From assembly GCA_051010395.1 (NCBI GenBank), contig JBPCVQ010000546.1:1-11043 (forward strand): a stretch of DNA of 11,043 nucleotides. The letters run 5' to 3'. Below the pieces are notes generated by a model, which worked only from the letters and a program-made list of their open reading frames with translations, ran no database searches and had not been told where the DNA came from. Shown here piece by piece: positions 1-6,696 of this stretch. Position 1 is the first letter of the stretch. Every line of letters starts with the position of its first letter. Made by a program: the position numbers and the translations under genes. Source of the DNA: JANQPX01 sp051010395. Its GTDB lineage: Bacteria; Pseudomonadota; Alphaproteobacteria; Geminicoccales; Geminicoccaceae.

Positions 1-564
1 GTCCAGGGATGCCGCCAGTGACACCCGTTCGAGTGTCGGGTTGGGCTGGACGATGTCGCCTTGGCAGCGATCGCCGCCTTTGCCGTCGAAGGTGACGCCA
101 TCGCCTTCGAGATGGACGATCTCGATATAGTAGGTCGGATCGTAGACAGCGAAGGAGACGGCTTTCGATTTCGGATCGATCGGCTCTAGGATCGGCACCT
201 CGAAGCGCATCCACATGCGCCCGTCGCGAAGCCCGCTTTCATAGCGTGACACCTCGCCGAGCTCGACGGTGACGCCGTCGGCCTTGACGTCGGTGAAGTA
301 GTCATACTCAGTGAGGTTGGTGAGGTTCTTCTTGGCGATCTCCATCCAGACGTCGCCCGGGATCTGATTGCTGATATCGACCTCATCGGCAATCGCCACC
401 GTGTAATAGTCGTCGAAGAACCAATCGAGCTCGAGCGCGCGCACCTTGCCGGCGTCGTCGAGGAGCACTTTGCTTTTGAGGTCGATCCAGGCATGGGGAT
501 GCGCTTCTGCCGGGGCAGCGCCCAAAACGACGAAGCCTGCCAGTCCGAGAAGTCTCCAGATCAT
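1..564 (-). CDS. DUF1007 family periplasmic protein, 3' end beyond the window
   Basis: Reading leftward from the ATG at 564 gives 188 uninterrupted codons to the window edge. Residues 1-21 form a signal peptide (MIWR, hydrophobic stretch, then APAEA). Predicted cleavage leaves a mature protein starting HPHAW, the hallmark of DUF1007 (COG3683), followed by the family-like segment LDWFFDDYYTVAI around residues 45-57. DUF1007 proteins are exported and are commonly encoded beside NicO/RcnA-like nickel/cobalt permeases; such a permease may lie just beyond the left edge, which cannot be seen. The function is not established; metal binding by the N-terminal His-Pro-His is an inference. It is divergent from the ABC operon, with a 128-base gap. 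Family call fairly sure, role unsure. Confidence 0.85.
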   Translation of the reverse strand, partial: MIWRLLGLAGFVVLGAAPAEAHPHAWIDLKSKVLLDDAGKVRALELDWFFDDYYTVAIADEVDISNQIPGDVWMEIAKKNLTNLTEYDYFTDVKADGVTVELGEVSRYESGLRDGRMWMRFEVPILEPIDPKSKAVSFAVYDPTYYIEIVHLEGDGVTFDGKGGDRCQGDIVQPNPTLERVSLAASLD

Positions 565-692
565 GGGTCTGTCCCCGAAGAACGGTAAGCGATGGTATAG
601 GGAATGATGGCCAGGGGGCTTTTGCCGGCTGGCATGTTGGCCGTAGTCTTGGACCAAGACCGGTAAGCGCCCCTTTCATAACCAAGGAAACC
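565..692. promoter_or_regulatory. Divergent intergenic region with two inverted repeats
   Basis: This gap must hold the promoters of both the DUF1007 gene and the ABC operon. It contains an imperfect hairpin at 610-633 (10-base arms with 2 mismatches, TTTT loop) and a perfect palindrome at 646-660, GTCTTGG-A-CCAAGAC. The 9-mer CGGTAAGCG occurs twice as a direct repeat (583-591 and 661-669). Any of these could be an operator. I looked for a complete alphaproteobacterial Zur box and found only a half-site-like ATAACC at 679-684. No confident -35/-10 pair was chosen. Confidence 0.45.
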
Positions 693-1352
693 ATGGTCGA
701 CAATCATCCGCCTGTCCTCAAGGTCGAAAATCTGATCCAGCGTTTCGGCGATCGCACCGTGCTCGACCTGCCGATATGGTCGGTGCCCCGGGCCCGGCAC
801 AGTCTGGTTCTCGGCGCATCGGGTTCCGGCAAGAGCACGCTGCTGCACGCGATTGCCGGCCTGATTGATCCAAGCGAGGGACGCATAGCGATCAACGGCC
901 AAGGGCTGTCCGGTCTGAACAAACGGGAATTGGATGTGTTTCGCGGCCGGTATCTGGGGATCGTTCTGCAGAATCTGCATTTGATATCGGCGCTCAGTAT
1001 CCGGGACAATCTCCGTCTCGCCCAATCGCTCGCTGGACGGGTGCCTGAACCGGACCGGGTTGACGAGCTTCTCGAACAGGTCGGGCTTTCTCGTTTCGCG
1101 AAACGGAAGCCTGATGAGATCAGCCATGGTGAGCGCCAGCGAGCGGCGATTGCGCGGGCATTGGTCAACCGCCCGCTCTTGCTGCTGGCGGACGAACCGA
1201 CATCGGCTCTGGATGACGACAACGCGCACAAGGTGATGGATTTTCTGATGCAGCAGGCGACGCTGTCGGGGGCGACCCTGGTTGTTGCCACTCACGATCA
1301 GCGCATCGCCAGGCATTTCGAGGATCGGCTGTTTGTGGACGCGGCAGGATGA
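693..1352 (+). CDS. ABC transporter ATP-binding protein, LolD/MacB-like
   Basis: This 219-residue protein is a complete ABC ATPase. It has Walker A GASGSGKST at 41-49, Q-loop Gln93, a variant signature ISHGERQ at 143-149, Walker B LLLLADEP at 162-169 and the switch His201 in THD. It would sit on the cytoplasmic face and power the FtsX-type permease encoded next; the genes overlap by four bases (ATGA), indicating translational coupling. An AAGGA at 684-688 precedes the ATG. The length and the FtsX partner place it in the LolD/MacB/FtsE group, which usually drives mechanical or extrusion work rather than classic import. Its operon partners match a zinc-responsive ABC-FtsX-DUF3299 set, so a role in zinc handling is likely but unproven. 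Confidence 0.93.
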   Translation: MVDNHPPVLKVENLIQRFGDRTVLDLPIWSVPRARHSLVLGASGSGKSTLLHAIAGLIDPSEGRIAINGQGLSGLNKRELDVFRGRYLGIVLQNLHLISALSIRDNLRLAQSLAGRVPEPDRVDELLEQVGLSRFAKRKPDEISHGERQRAAIARALVNRPLLLLADEPTSALDDDNAHKVMDFLMQQATLSGATLVVATHDQRIARHFEDRLFVDAAG

Positions 1353-2608
1353 GCCTCCTCGGACTGAGTATTGCCTATCTTCGAGCCCGGCTTCTCGGCA
1401 CCTCTCTGAACCTGCTGCTCTTGGCCCTCGGCGTCGGCATGATCGTACTTTTGCTGCTGTTCACCGCCAAGCTCGAGGAGCGTCTGACGAGGGATGCAGC
1501 AGGGCTGGACTTGGTCATCGGCGCCAAAGGCAGCCCGCTGCAGCTCATTCTTTCAAGCATCTACCATCTCGATATCCCCACAGGAAACATTCCGATTTCG
1601 GAGGTGGCGCGCTGGCGCGGTCACGATCTGGTCGAGGGCGTCATGCCACTCGCTCTCGGCGACAGTCTGGGCGGCTTTCGCATCGTTGGCACGGAGCCCG
1701 CCTATGCCAAGCACTACCAGGCGACCCTGAGCGACGGCCGCTTTTGGGAAGCCCGCTCGGAGGCCGTGCTCGGCAGCGACGTCGCTGCGAAGACTGGCCT
1801 TCTGATCGGCGACCGCTTTCTCGGCAATCACGGTCTAGCACCGGGCGGCCCCACCCATGGTGACCACCCTTATGAGGTGGTCGGCCTGCTGTCGCCGACG
1901 GCCAGCGTCATCGACCGATTGGTCCTGACCGGCGTGGACAGCATCTGGGCGTCCCACGGCATCAAGGCGATTGACGAAGAACATGGTGCGGATGAAGAAG
2001 TTGTTCACGACGACGATCATCATCGCGAGTCCACAGAGCCAAAGTCCACCGACCGCCGGCAGGCGGCAGTGACGGCTTTGCTGGTGCGTTATCGATCGCC
2101 GCTGGCCGCGGTTCAGCTGCCGCCCCTGGTCAATCAGACGGCCGGGCTGCAGGCGGCGGCACCCGCTCTGGAAATGGCACGTTTAGTTTCGATGATCGGC
2201 GTAGGGAGGGACGCCGTCAGTGGATTTGGCCTGCTGCTCATGGCGATGGCGGGGCTCAGCTTGTTTATCGGTCTTACTCATGCACTGCAGGCCAGGCGCT
2301 ATGATCTGGCCGTGATGCGGACCATGGGCGCCTCACGGCGAACGCTGTCTACACAATTGCTGCTGGAGGGTGCACTGCTCGCGGGTGGTGGTGTGGTTCT
2401 CGGCTTGCTCCTTGGTCACGGCGCCGCTGGTCTGTTGGCCGCGAGCTTTCCTGGAGCCGGGAAGCTCGGCCTGACCGGTTGGACCTGGGTGTTCGAGGAG
2501 ATCTACGTCGTCGGCTTCGCCCTCGCCATCGGCCTGATCGCGGCGCTTATCCCGGCCGTCCAGGCCTATCGCACCGACATTGCGGCGACACTGGCATCGG
2601 GACGCTGA
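1349..2608 (+). CDS. FtsX-like ABC transporter permease
   Basis: This 419-residue membrane protein has the MacB/FtsX layout. One N-terminal transmembrane helix (about 17-39) is followed by a large periplasmic domain (about 40-285) and three C-terminal helices (about 290-313, 336-365 and 385-407). The C-terminal block contains RRYDLAVMRTMGASR, the usual cytoplasmic loop of FtsX permeases. The early VIGAKGSPLQLILSSIY segment is typical of this subfamily. A His- and acid-rich stretch lies at about 209-226 in the periplasmic domain (DEEHGADEEVVHDDDHH) and could bind zinc or another divalent cation. It forms one operon with the ATPase (four-base overlap) and the DUF3299 gene (51-base gap). No break is seen. 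Transported substrate unknown. Confidence 0.92.
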   Translation: MSLLGLSIAYLRARLLGTSLNLLLLALGVGMIVLLLLFTAKLEERLTRDAAGLDLVIGAKGSPLQLILSSIYHLDIPTGNIPISEVARWRGHDLVEGVMPLALGDSLGGFRIVGTEPAYAKHYQATLSDGRFWEARSEAVLGSDVAAKTGLLIGDRFLGNHGLAPGGPTHGDHPYEVVGLLSPTASVIDRLVLTGVDSIWASHGIKAIDEEHGADEEVVHDDDHHRESTEPKSTDRRQAAVTALLVRYRSPLAAVQLPPLVNQTAGLQAAAPALEMARLVSMIGVGRDAVSGFGLLLMAMAGLSLFIGLTHALQARRYDLAVMRTMGASRRTLSTQLLLEGALLAGGGVVLGLLLGHGAAGLLAASFPGAGKLGLTGWTWVFEEIYVVGFALAIGLIAALIPAVQAYRTDIAATLASGR

Positions 2609-2659
2609 TCGGCTAAGATTAAAATGAGGCGCGATCGGAAACAGGGGAGGCCGCGTTCG

Positions 2660-3268
2660 ATGAGCAGGAAGATGAATTGGGCGTCAGCCGGCACCGTCAG
2701 ACGCTTGTCCAGGGGTGTGGCAGCGCTTCTCGTGGTCGGTTTCGCATCGGCGCTTGCCGCCGAAACCCCGACGGACCAGGCTGGCCCGATCGACTCTGAG
2801 GACATTCCCTCGGTTCACAACACATTCTATCAGGTGCCGGAGGGCACGGTCAGCTGGGACGTGCTCGGGACCATGGATGTTGAGGTCGAGGTGATCGCGC
2901 CTTTGCAGACCCAGATGACCAAGAGCTTTACCGAGGAGGTCAAGGCGCTCGACGACCAGACCGTTCAGATCATGGGCTTCCTCTACCCGCTCAAAGGCGG
3001 CATGACGCATGAGCGTTTTCTCCTGACAGCCTGGCCGCCAAGCTGTCCCTTCTGCCTGCCGGCGGGTCCGACCCTGATGGTGGAAGTATTGACGGCCGAT
3101 CCGGTCGAATTCAGCGAAGGCGCCATCTTGATGGCCGGCAGGTTCGACCTGCTCGAGAACGATCCCTCCGGCCTTTATTATCGGCTGCAGGAAGCGACAC
3201 TGGTCGAACGTTTCGAGGATATCCGCTGGACCGGCCAGGGGCTGAACGATCAAGGCCTTCCCCGCTAG
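2660..3268 (+). CDS. Exported DUF3299 family protein
   Basis: This is a 202-residue protein if it starts at the ATG at 2660, which has a good ribosome site (GGGGAGG, 2644-2650, nine bases upstream). An in-frame ATG at 2624 would add 12 charged residues and has no such site, so 2660 is preferred. Residues 1-34 form a signal peptide ending ALAA before ETP. The DUF3299 core is visible as QIMGFLYPLKGG (103-114) and LLTAWPPSCPFCLPAGP (121-137), with a CxxC pair at Cys129/Cys132. The family often accompanies LolD/FtsX-type ABC transporters in zinc-related clusters. The protein probably acts in the periplasm with the ABC pair; the cysteines might bind metal or form a disulfide. Molecular function is not established. 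Confidence 0.88.
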   Translation: MSRKMNWASAGTVRRLSRGVAALLVVGFASALAAETPTDQAGPIDSEDIPSVHNTFYQVPEGTVSWDVLGTMDVEVEVIAPLQTQMTKSFTEEVKALDDQTVQIMGFLYPLKGGMTHERFLLTAWPPSCPFCLPAGPTLMVEVLTADPVEFSEGAILMAGRFDLLENDPSGLYYRLQEATLVERFEDIRWTGQGLNDQGLPR

Positions 3269-3333
3269 ATCCACGTCGTCGTTCGACCCGACATCGTGAA
3301 CTGGCCCTTCGACCAGCAGCAACGGACATCGAC

Positions 3334-3375
3334 GATCAAAAGACCAGGCGGAGCCACAACGCTGCCTGGTTGATC
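3334..3375. repeat. Inverted repeat after the ABC operon, possible terminator
   Basis: ACCAGGC (3343-3349) pairs perfectly with GCCTGGT (3364-3370). The flanking GATCA (3334-3338) pairs with TGATC (3371-3375), leaving a four-base bulge on one side. It lies 65 bases after the DUF3299 stop. There is no clear T-run after it, so a terminator role is only plausible. Confidence 0.5.
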
Positions 3376-3491
3376 GCATCAGATTTCCGGCGTCGGTTCC
3401 TGTCAATCTCTTCGCCAGGTTAGGCAAGCTATCCTTTGGGATTCTTCGAAACTTGGAGATTTGAGAGCAAGTGCTCAGATGCTTGTTCGTC

Positions 3492-3519
3492 CATGGTGAA
3501 GGCTGCAGGCTTCACCATG
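3492..3519. repeat. Perfect 10-bp hairpin between convergent genes
   Basis: CATGGTGAAG (3492-3501) and CTTCACCATG (3510-3519) are perfect complements around an eight-base loop, GCTGCAGG. It sits between the end of the ABC operon and the end of the leftward GntR gene, so it could terminate transcription from either side or be a copy of a dispersed palindromic element. It has no adjoining T-run on either strand. The rest of 3269-3565 shows no gene that I can support. Confidence 0.6.
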
Positions 3520-3531
3520 CCTCCTATAGCT

Positions 3532-3544
3532 GATCAATTTGATC
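3532..3544. repeat. Short palindrome GATCAA-T-TTGATC
   Basis: A 13-base perfect palindrome lies just beyond the stop of the leftward GntR gene and 12 bases after the 10-bp hairpin. It could be part of the same terminator structure or a chance repeat. Confidence 0.35.
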
Positions 3545-3565
3545 CTAGTCCTCGCTTCGCCTGCT

Positions 3566-4219
3566 TCATAAAGCAGCCAGCGTATGCTCCAAACCGCGAC
3601 GGATATGGTCTTCTAGCAATTTCTGCGCGCCGATTGCATCTCTCGCGAGTGCGGCTTCAAACATGGCTTTATGTTCCTTCACGGCCTCTTCGCCGCGATA
3701 GGTCAAGACCAGCATCTGATAGCGGAGATATTTATCGTAAAGGATCGAATGCAGCGCGAGAAGGTTTCTCGAGTTGCAGGCCTTGATCATCGCCTGATGA
3801 AACTCCCGGTCATAGCGCTTCCAGGCTTCCTTCTCCGAATGATCACCGGACAGCATGCGCTGTTCCATGAGGTGAAGCTTGTGATGGGCGGCAACGAGGT
3901 TGCCCTCCCAATCGGTATCGCCGTTTTCGATCGATTCCTTCAGGGCGTGGCACTCGAGCAGCACCCGCAAGTTGGCAATCTCGACCAGATCATTCTTCGA
4001 CACGGGTGTCACGAAGAAGCCCCGCTGTTCCTCTGCGGTGACGAACCCCTCGCTCGCTAGCCTGTTCAGTGTCTCGCGGAGAGTCGACAAGCTGGTAGCA
4101 TATCGATCTTTCAGCGCATCCAGCTTGAGTTTTGCGCCAGGCTCGAGCCCTCCAAAAATGATGTCGCGTTTGATCGTCTGGTAGGTCGTGGAACCAACCG
4201 TGTTGAACTGTTTCTGCAT
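3566..4219 (-). CDS. GntR family transcriptional regulator, FCD domain
   Basis: This complete 217-residue protein has an N-terminal winged helix-turn-helix (about 10-73, with PGAKL, LSTLRETLNRLASEGFV and GFFV landmarks of GntR proteins). A C-terminal all-helical FCD ligand-binding domain follows (about 78-212). The usual FCD metal site can be read as Asp137, His141, His183 and His205, so a metal-assisted carboxylate ligand is likely. FCD regulators generally repress sugar acid or organic acid catabolism and release DNA on binding the substrate. It is transcribed away from the damaged catabolic cluster that starts 266 bases beyond its own start, the standard arrangement for a local repressor. 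It is undamaged, unlike the genes it presumably controlled. Exact effector unknown. Confidence 0.93.
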   Translation of the reverse strand: MQKQFNTVGSTTYQTIKRDIIFGGLEPGAKLKLDALKDRYATSLSTLRETLNRLASEGFVTAEEQRGFFVTPVSKNDLVEIANLRVLLECHALKESIENGDTDWEGNLVAAHHKLHLMEQRMLSGDHSEKEAWKRYDREFHQAMIKACNSRNLLALHSILYDKYLRYQMLVLTYRGEEAVKEHKAMFEAALARDAIGAQKLLEDHIRRGLEHTLAAL

Positions 4220-4485
4220 GCTCGCATAACACCAGATGTTTTGCTAATCATCCTACAATTAGAGCTTTAACCGATAGCTATCAATGGTAATTTATATCTG
4301 TTTATATATAAAATATCATACGAAAAATATAACATTGCCCATGATTGACGTTGGCTGAGAACAGGAGGGCATGGCCCGAAAATCCTCATCCCGACAGGAC
4401 CGGATAGAGGGCTGCCAGCTTGGCTTTCCTGAAACCGTGACCATGCGATCGTGGACATATTCGCCGATACTTCAGGATCCGCTAC
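4220..4485. promoter_or_regulatory. AT-rich divergent promoter region between GntR gene and catabolic cluster
   Basis: The 266 bases between the two divergent starts include a strikingly AT-rich core (about 4245-4340) in an otherwise GC-rich window. Symmetric sites in it are GATAGCTATC (4273-4282) and TTTATATATAAA (4301-4312), followed by TAAAATATCA (4309-4318). These are candidate GntR operators and promoter elements, but I cannot tell which. The AAAATATCA 9-mer recurs inside the palindrome at 8013-8035. From about 4340 to 4485 the composition returns to GC-rich. A leader ORF starting at 4371 is not supported. Confidence 0.5.
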
Positions 4486-5389
4486 ATGGCAGCATCAACT
4501 CGCACAATCCCTATTCGCCTGGGCATTGCGGGCATCGGCCTGGTTGGAAAACGTCACGCAGAGGCCATTCGCCGTCAGAGAAACGTTGCGCTGGCGAGCA
4601 TTGTCGATCCCAGTGATGCAGGACAGCGCTATGCGAACGAGTATGGATTGCCCTGGTTTGCTTCGCTTTCCGAATTGTTCGAGGTTGAAAAACCTGATGG
4701 TGTCATCTTGGCGACACCAACTCCGCTTCATGTGCAACAGGGGCTCGAATGCATCGCGGAGGGCTGCCCGATCCTTGTCGAGAAGCCGCTCTCGACGTCG
4801 GTGGCGGACGGCGAGGTTCTGGTCGACGCTGCAGAACGCGAGGGCATTCCTCTCTTGGTCGGTCATCACCGGCGTCATAATCCCCTCATCCAAAAAGCCA
4901 AGGAATTGATCGACGGCGGCGAAATCGGGCAGACTAGAACTGTTCACGCCCATTGTGGTTCCATAAACCTGACGACTATTTCGACCAGGCGCCTTGGCGG
5001 AAGCTGGAGGGCGCCGGGCCGATTTTGGTCAATCTGGTGCATGACGTCGACCTCATCCGTTACCTTTGCGGCGAAGTCACGGATGTCCAGGCCCAGGCGA
5101 CGCCATCGGCGCGCGGCTACGAGAACGAGCAAGTCGCAGCGGCGGTACTGCGCTTCGAGAATGGCGCGATCGGCACGATCACGGTCGCGGACTCCGTAGT
5201 GTCGCCCTGGAGCTGGGAGCTCATATCCGGAGAGTATCCGGTTTATCCCCGCACAGCGGAGAGCTGCTATCTGCTGGGCGGATCCCGCGGATCGATATCG
5301 GTGCCGGACCTGAAACTCTGGACCCATAGAGGCGAGCGCAGCTGGTGGAAGCCGATCAGCGCCAGACCAAGGACGAGCTCACAGTAGCG
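4486..5389 (+). pseudogene. Gfo/Idh/MocA family dehydrogenase, frameshifted and C-terminally truncated
   Basis: The first 156 residues read in one frame from the ATG at 4486 (AGGA at 4474-4477). They give a Rossmann fold (GIAGIGLVGKRHAEAI, 13-28) and the family EKP motif with catalytic-type Lys100. At about 4955 the frame is lost. The protein resumes one frame over as WFHKPDDYFDQAPWR and NLVHDVDLIRYL, the substrate-side half of the same fold. One base missing between 4955 and 4956 explains it, restoring HAHC-WFHKPDD. A second missing base near 5363-5364 is suggested where SWWKPISA would continue as TKDELTVA. The remaining C-terminus, perhaps 60 or more residues, is absent and the reading runs into a TRAP receptor. 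Such enzymes oxidise sugars, polyols or derivatives with NAD(P). Substrate unknown; the boundary with the TRAP part is approximate. Confidence 0.82.
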
Positions 5390-5901
5390 ACTCCTGCTGA
5401 TCTTGCTGGTGTGAACCTGCGCATGCCCGGCACTGATGCCTGGCAGTTCCTGGGCACCGCTCTCGGCGCATCGCCCACGCCGATGGCCTTTGCCGAGGTC
5501 TATACCGTCCTTTCAACGGGTGCGGTCGACGGACAGGACAACCCGCTGCCAACCGTGGTCGACGCCAAGTTCTATGAAGTGACCGGTCAGATCGTCCTGA
5601 TCTCGCATCTGGTCGACCTCAACTACATCGCGCTCTCCAAAGCGGTCTGGGACGAGATGACCCCGGAACAGCAGGCCACCGTGCAGGAAGCTGCCGATGC
5701 GGCTGCCGAGGCGGCCGCCAGAAACAGCTGCAGCTGGAAGACGAGCTGGTCGGCTTCCTCGAAGAGCAGGGCATGACCGTCTACGAGCCCGACCTTGCTG
5801 CATTCCGTGAGTATGTGCAGGCGCAATATCTGGAGAGCGAGTTCGCGGCGAGCTGGCCCGAGGGCGGCGTGCTGGAGAAGATCAACGCGCTCGGAAATTA
5901 G
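5390..5901 (+). pseudogene. TRAP transporter substrate-binding protein (DctP), C-terminal half, frameshifted
   Basis: From TPADLAGVNLRMPGTDAW onward the sequence is a DctP-type periplasmic receptor. Landmarks are AFAEVYTVLSTGAVDGQDNP, with the family-typical G-x-VDGQ-x-NP, and LNYIALSKAVWDEMTPEQQ. About 170 residues remain of the usual 320-340; signal peptide and N-terminal lobe are missing. At about 5718 a missing base shifts the frame; the tail resumes as QKQLQLEDELVGFLEEQG and ends at the TAG at 5899-5901. In normal TRAP systems the receptor hands its ligand to DctQ/DctM membrane subunits, none of which is in this window. It joins the upstream dehydrogenase with no intergenic gap, which points to a deletion. 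Non-functional as it stands. Confidence 0.85.
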
Positions 5902-5975
5902 AAACATCTAACCGACAGAACGCCACGGGAAGGTACCAGGCCATCGAAAGCACATGCCGCATTCCAAACCCGCTA

Positions 5976-5991
5976 CCGGAAACTTTTCCGG
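5976..5991. repeat. Inverted repeat CCGGAAA-CT-TTTCCGG
   Basis: Perfect seven-base arms with a two-base spacer lie in the 126-base gap between the TRAP fragment and the next gene. No T-run follows, so an operator or a weak terminator of the TRAP gene are both possible. Confidence 0.45.
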
Positions 5992-6027
5992 AAAGCGAAG
6001 GCTGAACGAACCGTCGGGGACAGATGA

Positions 6028-6687
6028 ATGAGCATCGAAACGCTTGATTTTGCCGAACCGTTCTTCACGATCAGGCTCGTAGCCGACGAGGCGGAATACA
6101 AGGTCGGCGACAAAACCATCCTCTTGAGCCTCTCGGAACGACCGATCGGTATTCAGGACCAAAGCCTTGCGTTCCTCTCATCCGTGATCGTCGCCAATAC
6201 GCCGATCAACGGAATCGAACGGGCCATACTGATCGAGCGTTTTGCCGATCGTGCAGACGAACAGGCCCTGTTCGATCGGGTCAAGAAGGCCTGGCCCCTA
6301 GCCTTCGACGTAAGAAAAGAAGAGCGGCTGCGCGGCGTTGCCCACCACCTTTCGCCCAAGGTCACGATCGGAAACCTCAGGCCCAGCCTCTATCACTCGG
6401 GCTCGGTCCCGCTCAATGTCGGCCTGCACCAGGATCACCCCTTTTGCGATGTTCCCGGCTTCAAAGAGGTGCATACCCAGATCATCGGTTACGGTAAGAT
6501 GCAGCAATGTCTGGAGCAGGATGTCGGTACGCTCTATCTCGAAGAACCGATGGCGCCAGGCACGATCCACAAGCCCATGTATGATGACCACGGCAACTAC
6601 CCCTGGCATCAATACGAAACCATCACGCCCAGCATCTTCATGGCGGTTGAACTTGTGCCAGGTACCAGCGGCACAGGCTCCACTTAG
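6028..6687 (+). CDS. Uncharacterised protein, possibly cupin-like
   Basis: This uninterrupted 219-residue frame starts at the ATG at 6028, with GGGGA at 6016-6020. An overlapping ATG at 6024 is in another frame. I do not recognise the family with certainty. The C-terminal half is rich in potential metal ligands and looks like a small beta-barrel: GLHQDHPFCD (132-141, His134/His137), EVHTQIIGYGKMQ (147-159, His149), MAPGTIHKPMYDDH (175-188, His181/His188) and YPWHQYE (191-197, His194). Such His/Glu spacing after Gly and Pro turns resembles cupins, but this is inference. There is no signal peptide or membrane segment. It lies nine bases before the second dehydrogenase, so it belongs to the catabolic cluster. 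It is the only gene between 4486 and 8390 without visible damage. The last residues (VPGTSGTGST) look low-complexity and may not be native. Confidence 0.7.
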   Translation: MSIETLDFAEPFFTIRLVADEAEYKVGDKTILLSLSERPIGIQDQSLAFLSSVIVANTPINGIERAILIERFADRADEQALFDRVKKAWPLAFDVRKEERLRGVAHHLSPKVTIGNLRPSLYHSGSVPLNVGLHQDHPFCDVPGFKEVHTQIIGYGKMQQCLEQDVGTLYLEEPMAPGTIHKPMYDDHGNYPWHQYETITPSIFMAVELVPGTSGTGST

Positions 6688-6696
6688 CGAGAGGTG

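Noticed and set aside
565..692. A Zur box in front of the ABC operon
   Set aside because: Only a half-site-like ATAACC at 679-684 was seen; the symmetric partner is absent.
561..1316. Long minus-strand ORFs overlapping the ABC ATPase
   Set aside because: They lie opposite a protein with all ABC motifs and show no family features; they are by-products of GC-rich codon usage.
4371..4616. An 81-codon ORF starting just after a strong AGGAGGG motif, overlapping the first dehydrogenase start
   Set aside because: The motif sits only one base before the ATG, too close for normal initiation. The protein has no recognisable features and its end overlaps the better supported dehydrogenase in another frame.
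4940..4970. Programmed ribosomal frameshifting in the first dehydrogenase
   Set aside because: No slippery heptamer or run of identical bases is present around CATTGTGGTT, and the cluster shows several other frame losses, so damage or sequencing error is the simpler reading.
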